Notes under the pieces: model-generated
The model's database searches: none
Seen by the model: the letters and a program-made list of their open reading frames with translations, nothing else
What the model was told of the DNA's origin: nothing
Part shown: positions 17,490 through 25,426 of the stretch, in pieces
Numbering within the stretch: position 1 is the stretch's first letter
How the letters are laid out: each line of letters opens with the position of its first letter
Source of the DNA: an uncultured Candidatus Saccharibacteria bacterium
GTDB lineage: Bacteria; Patescibacteriota; Saccharimonadia; Saccharimonadales; Saccharimonadaceae
Direction: 5' to 3'
Length of the DNA: 64,000 nucleotides
Assembly: GCA_948868795.1 (NCBI GenBank)
Contig: CAQRDK010000005.1
Location: 1-64,000, forward strand
Position numbers and translations under genes: made by a program

Positions 17490-18401
17490 TTAGCGGCGTT
17501 TTTGGGATTTTGAAGTTTTGCTGCTGTGGCGAGATTTATCGCTGCGACGGCGGGATGGGAATTTTGAGAAAGCGCGAGAAATGGTTTTTTCGGAACGCGA
17601 GGTCTGGGCGGAGGACTTGGTGTTGGCGAGTTTTGAGGGGCTAGAGGTTTTTGTAGAAGATTTAGAAGAATCTGAGGACGACTGACTCGAAGAATCTTTT
17701 GAAGAAGTTTTTGGTGCAGGAAGTTTGGCAAAAAGCATGGTGCCGGAGGCGGTTTGGTTCAGGCGGATGAACTCAACTTCGACTTCTTGACCGAGCTTGT
17801 CGCTGGCGTGATCGACGACAACCATGGTGCCATCGCGCAGATAGGCGACGCCTTGATGAGGATTACTGCCAGCAGCAACAATTTTGACTTTAGCGCGTTC
17901 GCCGGGGAGATATTGATTGCGGAGGGTCAAAGCGAGGGCATTAAGGTTGAGAGTGTCGATATGCTCGGTAGCAGCGACCTTAGAAAGATTGTAATCATTG
18001 GTCAGGATGAGACCGTGATTAGCCTTCGCGAGTTCCATAAGACGATTATCTACCGGGGTGCGGTCAAGCTCGTCGCCCAGAATCGTCGTGTTGAAAAAGA
18101 CAACGCGCTCAAGCTCACGAACGGTATCGAGACCGGCACGAGCGCGAAGACGCTTTTCGGAATCTTTGCCATCGGCAAGGAGCTGAAGCTCGTTTGTGAC
18201 GCTGCGCGGAATCACGATATCGTCACCGATAAAACCGGTTTTGGCAACCTCAATCAAACGCGGGTCCATAAGCGCGGAGGTGTCGACATAGACTTTACGC
18301 TTTTGGTTAGTGGTGATGAGAGGGCGTTTGCTACTTTTGAGCGTCAAGACCGAGGTTTCCCCTAAAATAATAAGCACAATAATTAATATAACTAAATCCA
18401 T
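17490..18401 (-). CDS. Membrane-anchored PIN-TRAM protein
   Basis: A 303-residue protein of the YacL-like PIN/TRAM family, putative ribonuclease. A single N-terminal hydrophobic segment (MDLVILIIVLIILGETSVL) anchors it. The PIN domain (about 37-155) has VYVDTSALMD, NELQLLAD, DNRLMELA and LTNDYNLSK, giving the acidic metal site. A TRAM RNA-binding domain follows (about 165-230). The last 70 residues are Ser/Lys/Arg-rich and disordered. TATAAT (18413-18408) ends 6 nt before the ATG, so the mRNA should be leaderless. It converges on the penicillin-binding protein gene. Confidence 0.85.
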   Translation of the reverse strand: MDLVILIIVLIILGETSVLTLKSSKRPLITTNQKRKVYVDTSALMDPRLIEVAKTGFIGDDIVIPRSVTNELQLLADGKDSEKRLRARAGLDTVRELERVVFFNTTILGDELDRTPVDNRLMELAKANHGLILTNDYNLSKVAATEHIDTLNLNALALTLRNQYLPGERAKVKIVAAGSNPHQGVAYLRDGTMVVVDHASDKLGQEVEVEFIRLNQTASGTMLFAKLPAPKTSSKDSSSQSSSDSSKSSTKTSSPSKLANTKSSAQTSRSEKTISRAFSKFPSRRRSDKSRHSSKTSKSQKRR

Positions 18402-18473
18402 TACTATATTATAACATACAAAGCGACAGTTTGTGCTTGACCTTGACTTTTGTTAGTATATATTTCTCAATTG

Positions 18474-19643
18474 TTAGACGATTTGGTCGATGCCGTGCTC
18501 GCGAGCATAGGCGGTATTATCGTTGAGGATTTTTTGATATTTTTTGATGAGGTCGTCACGTTTTTCGAGACGGGCAACATCAAGAGCGAGATGGTAGCGG
18601 GAGGCTTGATTCATGCTGAGCATCTCGAACGGAGTAGTCGTGCTGCCCTGTTCGTTGAAACCGTGAACCTTGAGGCGCTTCGGCTCGGCATAATGGGTGA
18701 GAATCTGGCGGAGATTTTCTGGATAACCATGAAAGTTAGCAATGATGGGACGGGTTTTCGTGAAAAGTTCGTCGAATTCATCTTGGGCAAGTTGGCGGTC
18801 AACAGTGCCGATAGCGTTGTAGGATAGAGCGGAAATGTTAATAAAGCGGAAACGCTTTTCTGGGAAATCTTTACGAAGAATGTCAAGTGCATAGAGAGCT
18901 TCGCAAGAAACAATATCACCACAACCGACAAGAATATAATCAGGGTTTTCGTCCGAGGCAAAGTCAAAAATGCTCGCCCCGCCATTCACGAACTGGGCAT
19001 CAGCCTGGTGCGAGTCAATCCAGCGTGGTTGTTCAACTTTGTTAAATGTTGTAAGATTTACAACATTTTCGGAATTCATCATGTAGATAAAGGCAGCTTC
19101 AGCGGCGACATCGTCGACCGGGAAAAGACAGTTCGCGTACGGGCTAGGATTATTGAGGAGGAGCGAGATGAGAGCGGGAGATTGGTGAGTGAAACCGTTG
19201 TGGTCTTGGCGCCAGCAGGTGCTGGTCGAAAGGAGGTTGGCGGCGGGAATGGGGTTACGCCATTCGACTACGGAAGATTGCTGTAGGAACTTGATGTGTT
19301 GCATAACCTGAGAAGCAATAATCGTAAAGAAAGATTCATAACTCGTCATGGCCGCAGGCTCACCGTTCATGAGATGACCAACCATACAGGCAAAGAGAGC
19401 GTTCTCCGAGAGCATCTCCACGATGCGACCGTTCGGCGCTTCGGGCAAATCCCAGTCTGACTTCGGCAAATCCCAGAGTCGCGACGTGACTTCATAAGTA
19501 GCGTCGAGCTTATTACTTGTAGTCTCGTCGGGAGAGAAAAGATAAAAGTCTTTATGACGAATCATATAGCTCGCCATCATGGCACCGATACGGCGGGCGG
19601 GCGAGAAGCTGTCTTTGCCGGGGTGTTCGACGGCGTCAATCAT
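18474..19643 (-). CDS. Phosphoketolase, C-terminal subunit
   Basis: This 389-residue protein matches the middle and C-terminal domains of xylulose-5-phosphate/fructose-6-phosphate phosphoketolase. Motifs include FYLFSPDETTSNKL, STCWRQDHNGFTHQSP and the closing PFEMLSMNQASRYHLA. The N-terminal TPP-binding part is encoded by the preceding gene, and the two overlap by 4 bp (ATGA), so translation is probably coupled. Other phosphoketolases are normally one chain of about 800 residues. The reaction splits xylulose 5-phosphate with phosphate into acetyl phosphate and glyceraldehyde 3-phosphate. The two chains together (718 residues) should form one enzyme; loss of activity cannot be excluded from sequence alone. 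Confidence 0.9.
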   Translation of the reverse strand: MIDAVEHPGKDSFSPARRIGAMMASYMIRHKDFYLFSPDETTSNKLDATYEVTSRLWDLPKSDWDLPEAPNGRIVEMLSENALFACMVGHLMNGEPAAMTSYESFFTIIASQVMQHIKFLQQSSVVEWRNPIPAANLLSTSTCWRQDHNGFTHQSPALISLLLNNPSPYANCLFPVDDVAAEAAFIYMMNSENVVNLTTFNKVEQPRWIDSHQADAQFVNGGASIFDFASDENPDYILVGCGDIVSCEALYALDILRKDFPEKRFRFINISALSYNAIGTVDRQLAQDEFDELFTKTRPIIANFHGYPENLRQILTHYAEPKRLKVHGFNEQGSTTTPFEMLSMNQASRYHLALDVARLEKRDDLIKKYQKILNDNTAYAREHGIDQIV

Positions 19644-20629
19644 AAAGTAAATCCTTTCTCTGGGTTAAAAACTTCAGAAAACTCATAGCTTTTGAGCCAA
19701 CGGCTGAGCGCCTTAAGTTCTTCGGGGTCGGTTTTTGCATTCGGAAGGGGAATTTGGTGCGCGAGATAGTTGCCGGCGACCTTTTTGCCGTTAAGTTCTT
19801 TCGGACCAGTCGCACCTTTTTCTGTTTTCAAAATCAGGAAGGGATGCTCGACTTTGGCGGCTTCTTTGAGAGCTTTCTGGAAGGCTTCCGGCGAATCACC
19901 CTCAATCCAGAACGGAGTATAGCCAAAACCACGAACGAACTCTTTCATTTCACGCTCAGACTTGCGACCGTAGAGGGTCGGAGCGGAGATTTTGTAGCCG
20001 TTGAGATGAAGAATCGGGATAACTCTGCCGTTATGAGCGTGGCTGCCGGCAAGTTTTACGAGATTGAGCGAAGCGAGGGCGGAGGCGGTTTCTAGTTCCC
20101 CATCGCCAAGCATGACGGCGACGGTCTTTTCGGGATGGCCGAGACAGAGACCATAGGCGGCACCGAGAGCGTAGCCTAGTTCCCCGCCCTCACAGATAAC
20201 ACCTGGAGTGAAAGGGCTGGCGTGCGATGGAAAACCGCCGGGCCAGGAGAAGTTTTTACAGACATAGGCAATACCGGATTCATCGCGAGTAGCTTTTGGA
20301 TCGACTTTTTCAAGGTCGCCATCGATGAATAAATTGGCTTGGAGGGCGGGAAAACCGTGACCGGGGCCGAGGATAAAGGAAAAGTCAGTATATTCGTGGC
20401 GCTCGCGCTGATTTTTCGGTGAGAAATAAGATTTTAGATTCGCATACGCAACATCAATACCGTGACAAGTTCCCCAATGTCCTAATAGACGCGGTTTAAT
20501 ATCGTCAGCTCGTAGCGGGCGGTCGAGCAGGAAGTTATCCTGCAAGAAAAGTTGCGCAACAACGAGATAATCGCAGGCGCGGACGCGGCGCTGAATATCT
20601 TGATATTTTTCACCTCCAGAAACGTTCAT
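19640..20629 (-). CDS. Phosphoketolase, N-terminal subunit
   Basis: A 329-residue protein equal to the N-terminal TPP-binding domain of phosphoketolase. Motifs are HWGTCHGIDVAYANL, GPGHGFPALQANLF, the TPP/Mg motif VMLGDGELETA with the following HLNGYKIS, and a closing region (SRWLKSYEFSEVF) that in ordinary phosphoketolases continues into the next domain. Stop and next start overlap as ATGA at 19640-19643. TATAAT (20641-20636) ends 6 nt before the ATG, so the two-gene mRNA should be leaderless. Acetyl phosphate from this enzyme could feed ATP formation, consistent with a fermentative, reduced-genome lifestyle. Confidence 0.9.
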   Translation of the reverse strand: MNVSGGEKYQDIQRRVRACDYLVVAQLFLQDNFLLDRPLRADDIKPRLLGHWGTCHGIDVAYANLKSYFSPKNQRERHEYTDFSFILGPGHGFPALQANLFIDGDLEKVDPKATRDESGIAYVCKNFSWPGGFPSHASPFTPGVICEGGELGYALGAAYGLCLGHPEKTVAVMLGDGELETASALASLNLVKLAGSHAHNGRVIPILHLNGYKISAPTLYGRKSEREMKEFVRGFGYTPFWIEGDSPEAFQKALKEAAKVEHPFLILKTEKGATGPKELNGKKVAGNYLAHQIPLPNAKTDPEELKALSRWLKSYEFSEVFNPEKGFTL

Positions 20630-20727
20630 GTTTTGATTATATCACAAGACCCAGGAATTGAGGAGAGGTTTCAAGAAGGTTATGGGGGTCTGACAAGATT
20701 GGCGCAGTTTTGCGGTTTTGATGAAAA

Positions 20728-21270
20728 CTATTTAGCGGATGCTTTGTCGGCGTGGCCAACGCGAACCATGGCGGCACGAATGACGGCTCCGTCGTAAATA
20801 TAGCCGGGGCGAAGAGTTTCAGTAATTATTTCGACATTGCCTTCGTCATCATCGATTGAGACGGCATCATGAAAATCTGGATTAAATTCAACACCAGGGG
20901 CGGAGTTAATGATTTGAAGACCAAGCGATTCTAGAGTTTTATGGAAACTTTTTTCGAGAGGCTGAAGCTGTTCGGGATAGGCGCCGATGGCGCGGCTGAT
21001 GTCGTCAATGAGCGGGAGGAATTTCATGACGGTCGCATTTTTAGCGACGTTCATAGCCTGAGACTTTTGCAAGTCGACTTGTTTGCGGAAGTTCTCGAAA
21101 TCGGCACGAGTGCGCTGGAGGTCATTGGTGAGTTCGACGATTTTCGTGGCGGCCATAGCTAGGTTCGGGTCGATTTGTGATGCTTGGTCTTGAGTAGGGT
21201 TTGGCTGAGCTTCGGGCTGAGGCTGACTTTGCGGTTGCGGCTGGGTTTGTGGCTGGGTGGATTTTTTCAT
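20728..21270 (-). CDS. grpE: Nucleotide exchange factor GrpE
   Basis: Cochaperone that releases ADP from DnaK. The 180 residues include a Pro/Gln-rich N-terminus (about 1-30), a long coiled coil with NDLQRTRADFENFRKQ, and the C-terminal beta wing with FHDAVSIDDDEGN and TLRPGYIYDGAVIRAAMVRV, the GrpE signature. It follows hrcA with a 9-nt gap and shares its CIRCE-controlled promoter. dnaK and dnaJ are not in the window. Confidence 0.95.
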   Translation of the reverse strand: MKKSTQPQTQPQPQSQPQPEAQPNPTQDQASQIDPNLAMAATKIVELTNDLQRTRADFENFRKQVDLQKSQAMNVAKNATVMKFLPLIDDISRAIGAYPEQLQPLEKSFHKTLESLGLQIINSAPGVEFNPDFHDAVSIDDDEGNVEIITETLRPGYIYDGAVIRAAMVRVGHADKASAK

Positions 21271-21279
21271 GATTACTCC

Positions 21280-22050
21280 TTATTTTTTACCGTCATTTTG
21301 ACTGTCTATAGCGAGGGTTTCTTCGAGGATATTACCGGCATAACGGACGAGAGACATAACACGGCTGTAGTTCTGGCGAGTCGGGCCGAGAATTCCGATA
21401 TAGCTTTTGTCGGAAAACGGCGAGCGAAAACGGCTGATAATGAGGGAGGCCTGAGAAGTCTTGCCGATGGGATTTTCTTGTCCGATGAAAATATTGAGCG
21501 GCTGGCCGGGAGCAGCTTCACGAAGCCAGGGTTCGAGATTGTCGAGTAATTCAGCGACCGCCTGGACGCGGCGATTGTCGAGGAATTCAGGCTGAGTAAA
21601 AAGGCGAGCGATGCCAGAAATATAGAGCTGGTCACCGATAGTAGCAAGACCGAGATTACCGGTCAACTCGACGAGCGAATCGACGGCGCCGCGAATGGCG
21701 GAATCGGCACGAGTCTGGGAGTTGATACGAATCTGAAGGACACGCGTGCTACGCTCTGGAGTCTTGTTTTCGCGGTCGGGATTTGAAATAAATGGCGAAG
21801 ACTGCTCTGGGTGTTCGGAAAGAGCGTTAACGTAGTAACGGTAGCCAGCGTCGGTCGGAACGCGACCGGCGGAAGTATGCGGCTGAGCGATGTAGCCGAA
21901 ATCTTCAAGGCGGGACATCTCAGCGCGAATTGTGGCAGAAGAGACATTAAAAAGTTTTGCCAACGTGACACTACCGACAGGGGCGGCGAGTTCAGCATAT
22001 TCTTCGATGATAGCAAAGAGAATTCCCTCTTGGCGTTTCGTTAAGTTCAT
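21280..22050 (-). CDS. hrcA: Heat-shock repressor HrcA
   Basis: Repressor that binds CIRCE elements and controls chaperone genes. The 256 residues have an N-terminal winged helix (SATIRAEMSRLEDFGYIAQP, HTSAGRVPTDAGYRYYV) and the C-terminal HrcA domain ending in FSDKSYIGILGPTRQNYSRV, the family's GPTRM-like motif. The start is the ATG at 22050: TATAAT (22062-22057) ends 6 nt before it. A CIRCE-type operator at 22068-22094 covers the -35 region, so the gene and grpE should be autoregulated. Confidence 0.96.
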   Translation of the reverse strand: MNLTKRQEGILFAIIEEYAELAAPVGSVTLAKLFNVSSATIRAEMSRLEDFGYIAQPHTSAGRVPTDAGYRYYVNALSEHPEQSSPFISNPDRENKTPERSTRVLQIRINSQTRADSAIRGAVDSLVELTGNLGLATIGDQLYISGIARLFTQPEFLDNRRVQAVAELLDNLEPWLREAAPGQPLNIFIGQENPIGKTSQASLIISRFRSPFSDKSYIGILGPTRQNYSRVMSLVRYAGNILEETLAIDSQNDGKK

Positions 22051-22067
22051 GCTTCTATTATAACAAA

Positions 22068-22094
22068 TTAGCACCTGGAAGTAAAGACTGCTAA
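22068..22094. promoter_or_regulatory. CIRCE operator
   Basis: On the minus strand the site reads TTAGCAGTC, nine bases, AGGTGCTAA, against the consensus TTAGCACTC-N9-GAGTGCTAA. The 9-9-9 layout is exact. It sits over the -35 region of hrcA-grpE and 60 bp from the start of the divergent kinase gene, so HrcA might influence both. Confidence 0.9.
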
Positions 22095-22153
22095 AAAGTC
22101 AGTTTTTGTGTGGTGGGATTTGTGCGATTGCGGCTATATGCTATAATATGAGA

Positions 22154-22792
22154 ATGGAAGCCCAGATACAACAAATTAAGTCCTGGCTCGGGATTGGCAG
22201 CATAAATATCTTCGGTCTGCCGATGAGCGGAAAAGATACAGTAGGCGTGCAGTTAGCAGAGAAACTGGGCGCGAAGTTTTTATCATCGGGAATTATTGTG
22301 CGAGCGATGGAGCAGGCGACTGGGCAATCTTTGAGTCATGATGGGAAATTGGTGCCGTCGAGCGTGTTTTATGACTGGGTGCTGCCATACTTCGAGAAAG
22401 AGGAACTATGGAAGTATCCGCTAGTTTTGTCTTCGATTGGGCGCTGGGCGGGCGAAGAAGACGAGGTGATGGCGGTAGCAAAATCGAGCGGACATACGAT
22501 TCGGGCAGCAATTGAATTGAAACTTTCGGACAAAGATGTGGTTGATCGATGGGAAGCGGCAAAGATTTTGGGCGATCGTGGACTGCGCGCAGATGATGCG
22601 GACCCGCAAGTCTTCCAGACGCGAATTGATGAGTATCATGAAAAAACTTTGCCAGTTTTGAAGCGTTATCAAGAACTAGGTCTCCTTATCTCGGTTCCGG
22701 CGGATCTTCCGCGGGAGTTGGTTTTTCAAAATGTCGTGAACGCGTTGGCGAATTTTGCGAGCCGCACGGGCCGCTTCGTGCCGGAACTGTAG
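22154..22792 (+). CDS. Adenylate-kinase-like nucleoside monophosphate kinase
   Basis: A 212-residue P-loop kinase with GLPMSGKDT near residue 19, the NMP-binding SSGIIVRA region, a central IGRWAGEEDEV segment where adenylate kinases have GFPR, and a lid with WEAAKILGDRGLRADDADPQVFQTRIDEYH (long R-x-DD style). It probably transfers phosphate from ATP to a nucleoside monophosphate; the missing GFPR makes the acceptor uncertain. ATG at 22154 is preferred because TATAAT (22142-22147) ends 6 nt before it. Its last 117 nt overlap the 3' end of the convergent lamin-tail gene. Confidence 0.8.
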   Translation: MEAQIQQIKSWLGIGSINIFGLPMSGKDTVGVQLAEKLGAKFLSSGIIVRAMEQATGQSLSHDGKLVPSSVFYDWVLPYFEKEELWKYPLVLSSIGRWAGEEDEVMAVAKSSGHTIRAAIELKLSDKDVVDRWEAAKILGDRGLRADDADPQVFQTRIDEYHEKTLPVLKRYQELGLLISVPADLPRELVFQNVVNALANFASRTGRFVPEL

Positions 22793-24307
22793 CGCGATAT
22801 AAATCGCACTGAGCGAAACGATCAGAATGACGATACCGAGAGCAACGAAAGTCGTGTCGCTAGACGAGGTGGTAGGGACGAGGGCATAGTCAGCGCCTTC
22901 GTTTGGTTTGGTGATTTTGCGGCAGCGATTAGTCGTAGGGTTGCGTTCGTAGCCTTCGGCACATTCTTTCAAAGTTGGAGTAGAATCTTCGATATTTTTA
23001 CAGCGGCCGGTGAGCGGATTGCGGTATTTCCCTGCCGGACATTCAGTTGTCGTGGAAGTCGTTAGGTTGACGCAGTTTCCGGTGAGCGGATTGATAACTT
23101 TTCCGGCAGGACAGGTGCGAAAAGTTTGGGAATTATTAGCAGAACCGGGCGTGGGATCATAGGTGATTGACCAGCTAGCGATACCATTTGTATCGTAAAA
23201 TAAGGCATAGCTGGTAGACTTTTTCTGGCCATGAGAATAGATAAGTTCGTCGACGGCTTCTCCGTCGGCGTCGATGAGCGAAACCGAGTTGTTTGTCGTG
23301 GGATTTTTCGTAAAAGTAAAAGTGGGGCTAGGATAGTAAGCGAGGTAGCCACTAGCAGGAATTATGCCGGAAAGTGGATAGGTTTTATTCTTGTAGCCGA
23401 TTTGGCAACCGTCGAGGTCGACGTCTTTCAAGGTCGGGTTGTAGAGCTCGACGAATTGTTCAGAAGCATCGTCGGAATAGTAGGTTAAGATTTCCGAGAA
23501 TTCAAGGCCGCGGCATTTCGGAGTGAGGGCAGTTTGTTCATCTTGGTCAGGCTCTGGCTCGGGAAGATAGAGGCTGGGAAAGTCTGGATCAAAATGCGGT
23601 TCATGTTCGGAAAGATGTTCAAAGGTGCCAGTCGATAAATTGCGGACGAGGGTAGTCGGAGAAGAACTTTTGAAAGGCTTTTCGCAATCGTCTTTCCCTG
23701 TCCAGCAAACCTGGTCGATTACTTCGTCTTCGTAGACAAGTTCGAGCGGGCCGGCGGTCATGGCGAGGCTGGAGGAATAAGTAAGTTCGGATTGGTCGGA
23801 GTCGGGAGATTTAGCATAACGCATGAGGAGAAACTCGCCGGTCATGAGCGTTCCTTCTGGAAAAGTGTGTAACGTGATGACTTTGCCACTTCCGTTAGTG
23901 TAACGAACCGAAAAACCGGCGAGCGAGATTGTGGTGTCGGCAAGATTCTGGAGTTCGATAAGTTCGCCGACGTTGCTTAACTTATCTACGGTATAGCCGG
24001 GGTTAACGGCTTTGATGATGAGCTGAGTAGAAAATTCGTAAGATTCATCTTCGGGAGGAGATTCAGGATTAGCGGAATCTTCTGACGTGGGAGGGTTTTC
24101 GGGAGTAATGGGCGGGGATGTTTCGAGACTTGGCTGAGTTAATTCGGAGAAATCCGTTTGAGGGCTGATGATTGCTGAAAAGTCGTGATGAAGTTGTTTG
24201 AAGAAAGTTGGCGCGGCGGAAAGATAAGTCGATATGGCACTTGCGAAAAGAAAAATAAGTGCGCTGAATAGGAATTTGAGTTTAATTTGGGATAAAAATT
24301 GCTTCAT
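22676..24307 (-). CDS. Lamin-tail domain surface protein with Cys repeats
   Basis: A 543-residue envelope protein. An N-terminal signal or anchor (about 8-30) precedes a Pro/Ser/Glu linker. Two lamin-tail type beta-sandwich domains are likely (about 95-205, GELIELQNLADTTISLAGFSV; about 270-375, EQFVELYNPTLKDVDLDGCQI). Three Cys repeats follow (CPAGKVINPLTGNC, CPAGKYRNPLTGRC, CAEGYERNPTTNRC), then a membrane helix (about 485-507) and a very basic cytoplasmic tail. The start at 24307 follows TATGCT by 6 nt, suggesting a leaderless mRNA. The basic tail is encoded antisense to the kinase gene end. Confidence 0.8.
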   Translation of the reverse strand: MKQFLSQIKLKFLFSALIFLFASAISTYLSAAPTFFKQLHHDFSAIISPQTDFSELTQPSLETSPPITPENPPTSEDSANPESPPEDESYEFSTQLIIKAVNPGYTVDKLSNVGELIELQNLADTTISLAGFSVRYTNGSGKVITLHTFPEGTLMTGEFLLMRYAKSPDSDQSELTYSSSLAMTAGPLELVYEDEVIDQVCWTGKDDCEKPFKSSSPTTLVRNLSTGTFEHLSEHEPHFDPDFPSLYLPEPEPDQDEQTALTPKCRGLEFSEILTYYSDDASEQFVELYNPTLKDVDLDGCQIGYKNKTYPLSGIIPASGYLAYYPSPTFTFTKNPTTNNSVSLIDADGEAVDELIYSHGQKKSTSYALFYDTNGIASWSITYDPTPGSANNSQTFRTCPAGKVINPLTGNCVNLTTSTTTECPAGKYRNPLTGRCKNIEDSTPTLKECAEGYERNPTTNRCRKITKPNEGADYALVPTTSSSDTTFVALGIVILIVSLSAIYIALQFRHEAARAARKIRQRVHDILKNQLPRKIRRNRDKET

Positions 24308-24474
24308 GACGGAAGCATAGCACAGAACGAGTCGATTTACCAAGCACAAGCACGATACTTTTTTGAAAAAAGTCGGAAAGTGTGGTATTTTGAGGAAACG
24401 CCCCCTTCCTAGCGTAGCACACTTTCGTCAATAGATACAAGCACAGGCACGATAAATTATGCTATAATTGTATT

Positions 24475-25167
24475 ATGGATATGGTTATTCCGTTCAGCGA
24501 GGTGTTTTTAGCGGCTGTTATTCACGCAACTTTGCAGCTGGAGCTGGGCGCTTTGCTGCTTTTGTACCATGCGAGTCTTGGAAAACACGTGCGGAAGAAG
24601 ACGAAAAACTTAGTTGATAGTTATATCGCGGGGATTGGGATGTTGGTTTTTCTAGCGGTGGCGGCGATTGCGTTTATTTTGAGTCATATTTTCGGGACAG
24701 AGTTGTATGCGGAAGAGATTTTGATTGTAGTGGGGATGCTGGTGGCGCTCGCGATCGCGGCTTGGGCATTTTATTATCGGCGCGGAAAGAGTACGGAGCT
24801 TTGGCTACCGAGAACGGTAGCGCGGTTTATTGATAAGCGGGCGAAAGAAACGAATAGCAATACCGAGGCGTTTTCGCTGGGAGTTTTGACGAGCTTGGCG
24901 GAAATGCCATGGACGATGGTTTTGTTCGTGGTGGCGGCGAACAGTATTATTGTATTGCCGTCGGAGTGCCAACTGTTGGCCGTGGCGTTGTATACGATTA
25001 TTACAATTATCCCGCCGGTGGTGCTCAGGATAGCGATCCGGAAGGGGCAGACGGTGGTAGATATTCAGCGGTGGCGAGTAAAGCATAAGAGTTTTATGCG
25101 GGTGATTACGGGCGTAGGATTTCTGGTTTTGGGCTTCTTTATCTTTGCGTTTGAGGTGTTAGGATGA
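24475..25167 (+). CDS. Polytopic membrane protein
   Basis: A 230-residue protein with about six hydrophobic segments (about 7-30, 50-75, 80-100, 137-157, 160-180, 200-228). A basic loop with GKHVRKKTKN follows the first segment. The layout resembles LysE- or GAP-type small transporters, but I see no diagnostic motif. TATAAT (24463-24468) ends 6 nt before the ATG, so the mRNA is likely leaderless. It overlaps the next gene by 4 bp and heads a three-gene operon with an ATP-cone protein and a flavoprotein, which may point to a redox or export function. Confidence 0.75.
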   Translation: MDMVIPFSEVFLAAVIHATLQLELGALLLLYHASLGKHVRKKTKNLVDSYIAGIGMLVFLAVAAIAFILSHIFGTELYAEEILIVVGMLVALAIAAWAFYYRRGKSTELWLPRTVARFIDKRAKETNSNTEAFSLGVLTSLAEMPWTMVLFVVAANSIIVLPSECQLLAVALYTIITIIPPVVLRIAIRKGQTVVDIQRWRVKHKSFMRVITGVGFLVLGFFIFAFEVLG

Positions 25168-25424
25168 AACGGAAAAAAGTTGAACAATTTAGTTTTAATG
25201 AAAAGGGTCTGCGCGACGACATCGTAGAAAGCGCGGTGGCGATCGGGATTCCGGAGGGTACAGCGAAGGCGATTGCGGAAAAGGTAGCTGCGAAAACAGC
25301 AACTTGGGCGTCGATGAGAGCGGTGATAACGGCGGATGATTTGTTCCGGCGAGTGGCACAGGAAGCGGAAAAATATAGTGCGGATTTGGCTTATGTTTAT
25401 CAAAATCGTGGTAAAATAATATAA
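25164..25424 (+). CDS. Stand-alone ATP-cone protein
   Basis: 86 residues that make up little more than an ATP-cone fold: KRKKVEQFSFNEKGLRDDIVESAVA, a central IAEKVAAKT, and TADDLFRRVAQEAEKYSADLAYVYQNR at the end. ATP-cones normally sense ATP/dATP at the N-terminus of ribonucleotide reductases or in NrdR. No zinc ribbon is present, so it is not NrdR. It overlaps the membrane protein gene by ATGA and is followed 2 nt later by the flavoprotein gene. Its role there is unknown. Confidence 0.7.
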   Translation: MKRKKVEQFSFNEKGLRDDIVESAVAIGIPEGTAKAIAEKVAAKTATWASMRAVITADDLFRRVAQEAEKYSADLAYVYQNRGKII

Positions 25425-25426
25425 AT

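Noticed and set aside
24360..24430. Possible promoter on the minus strand (TTGACG and TACGCT)
   Set aside because: Spacing between the boxes is only about 9 nt; not a working sigma70 site.
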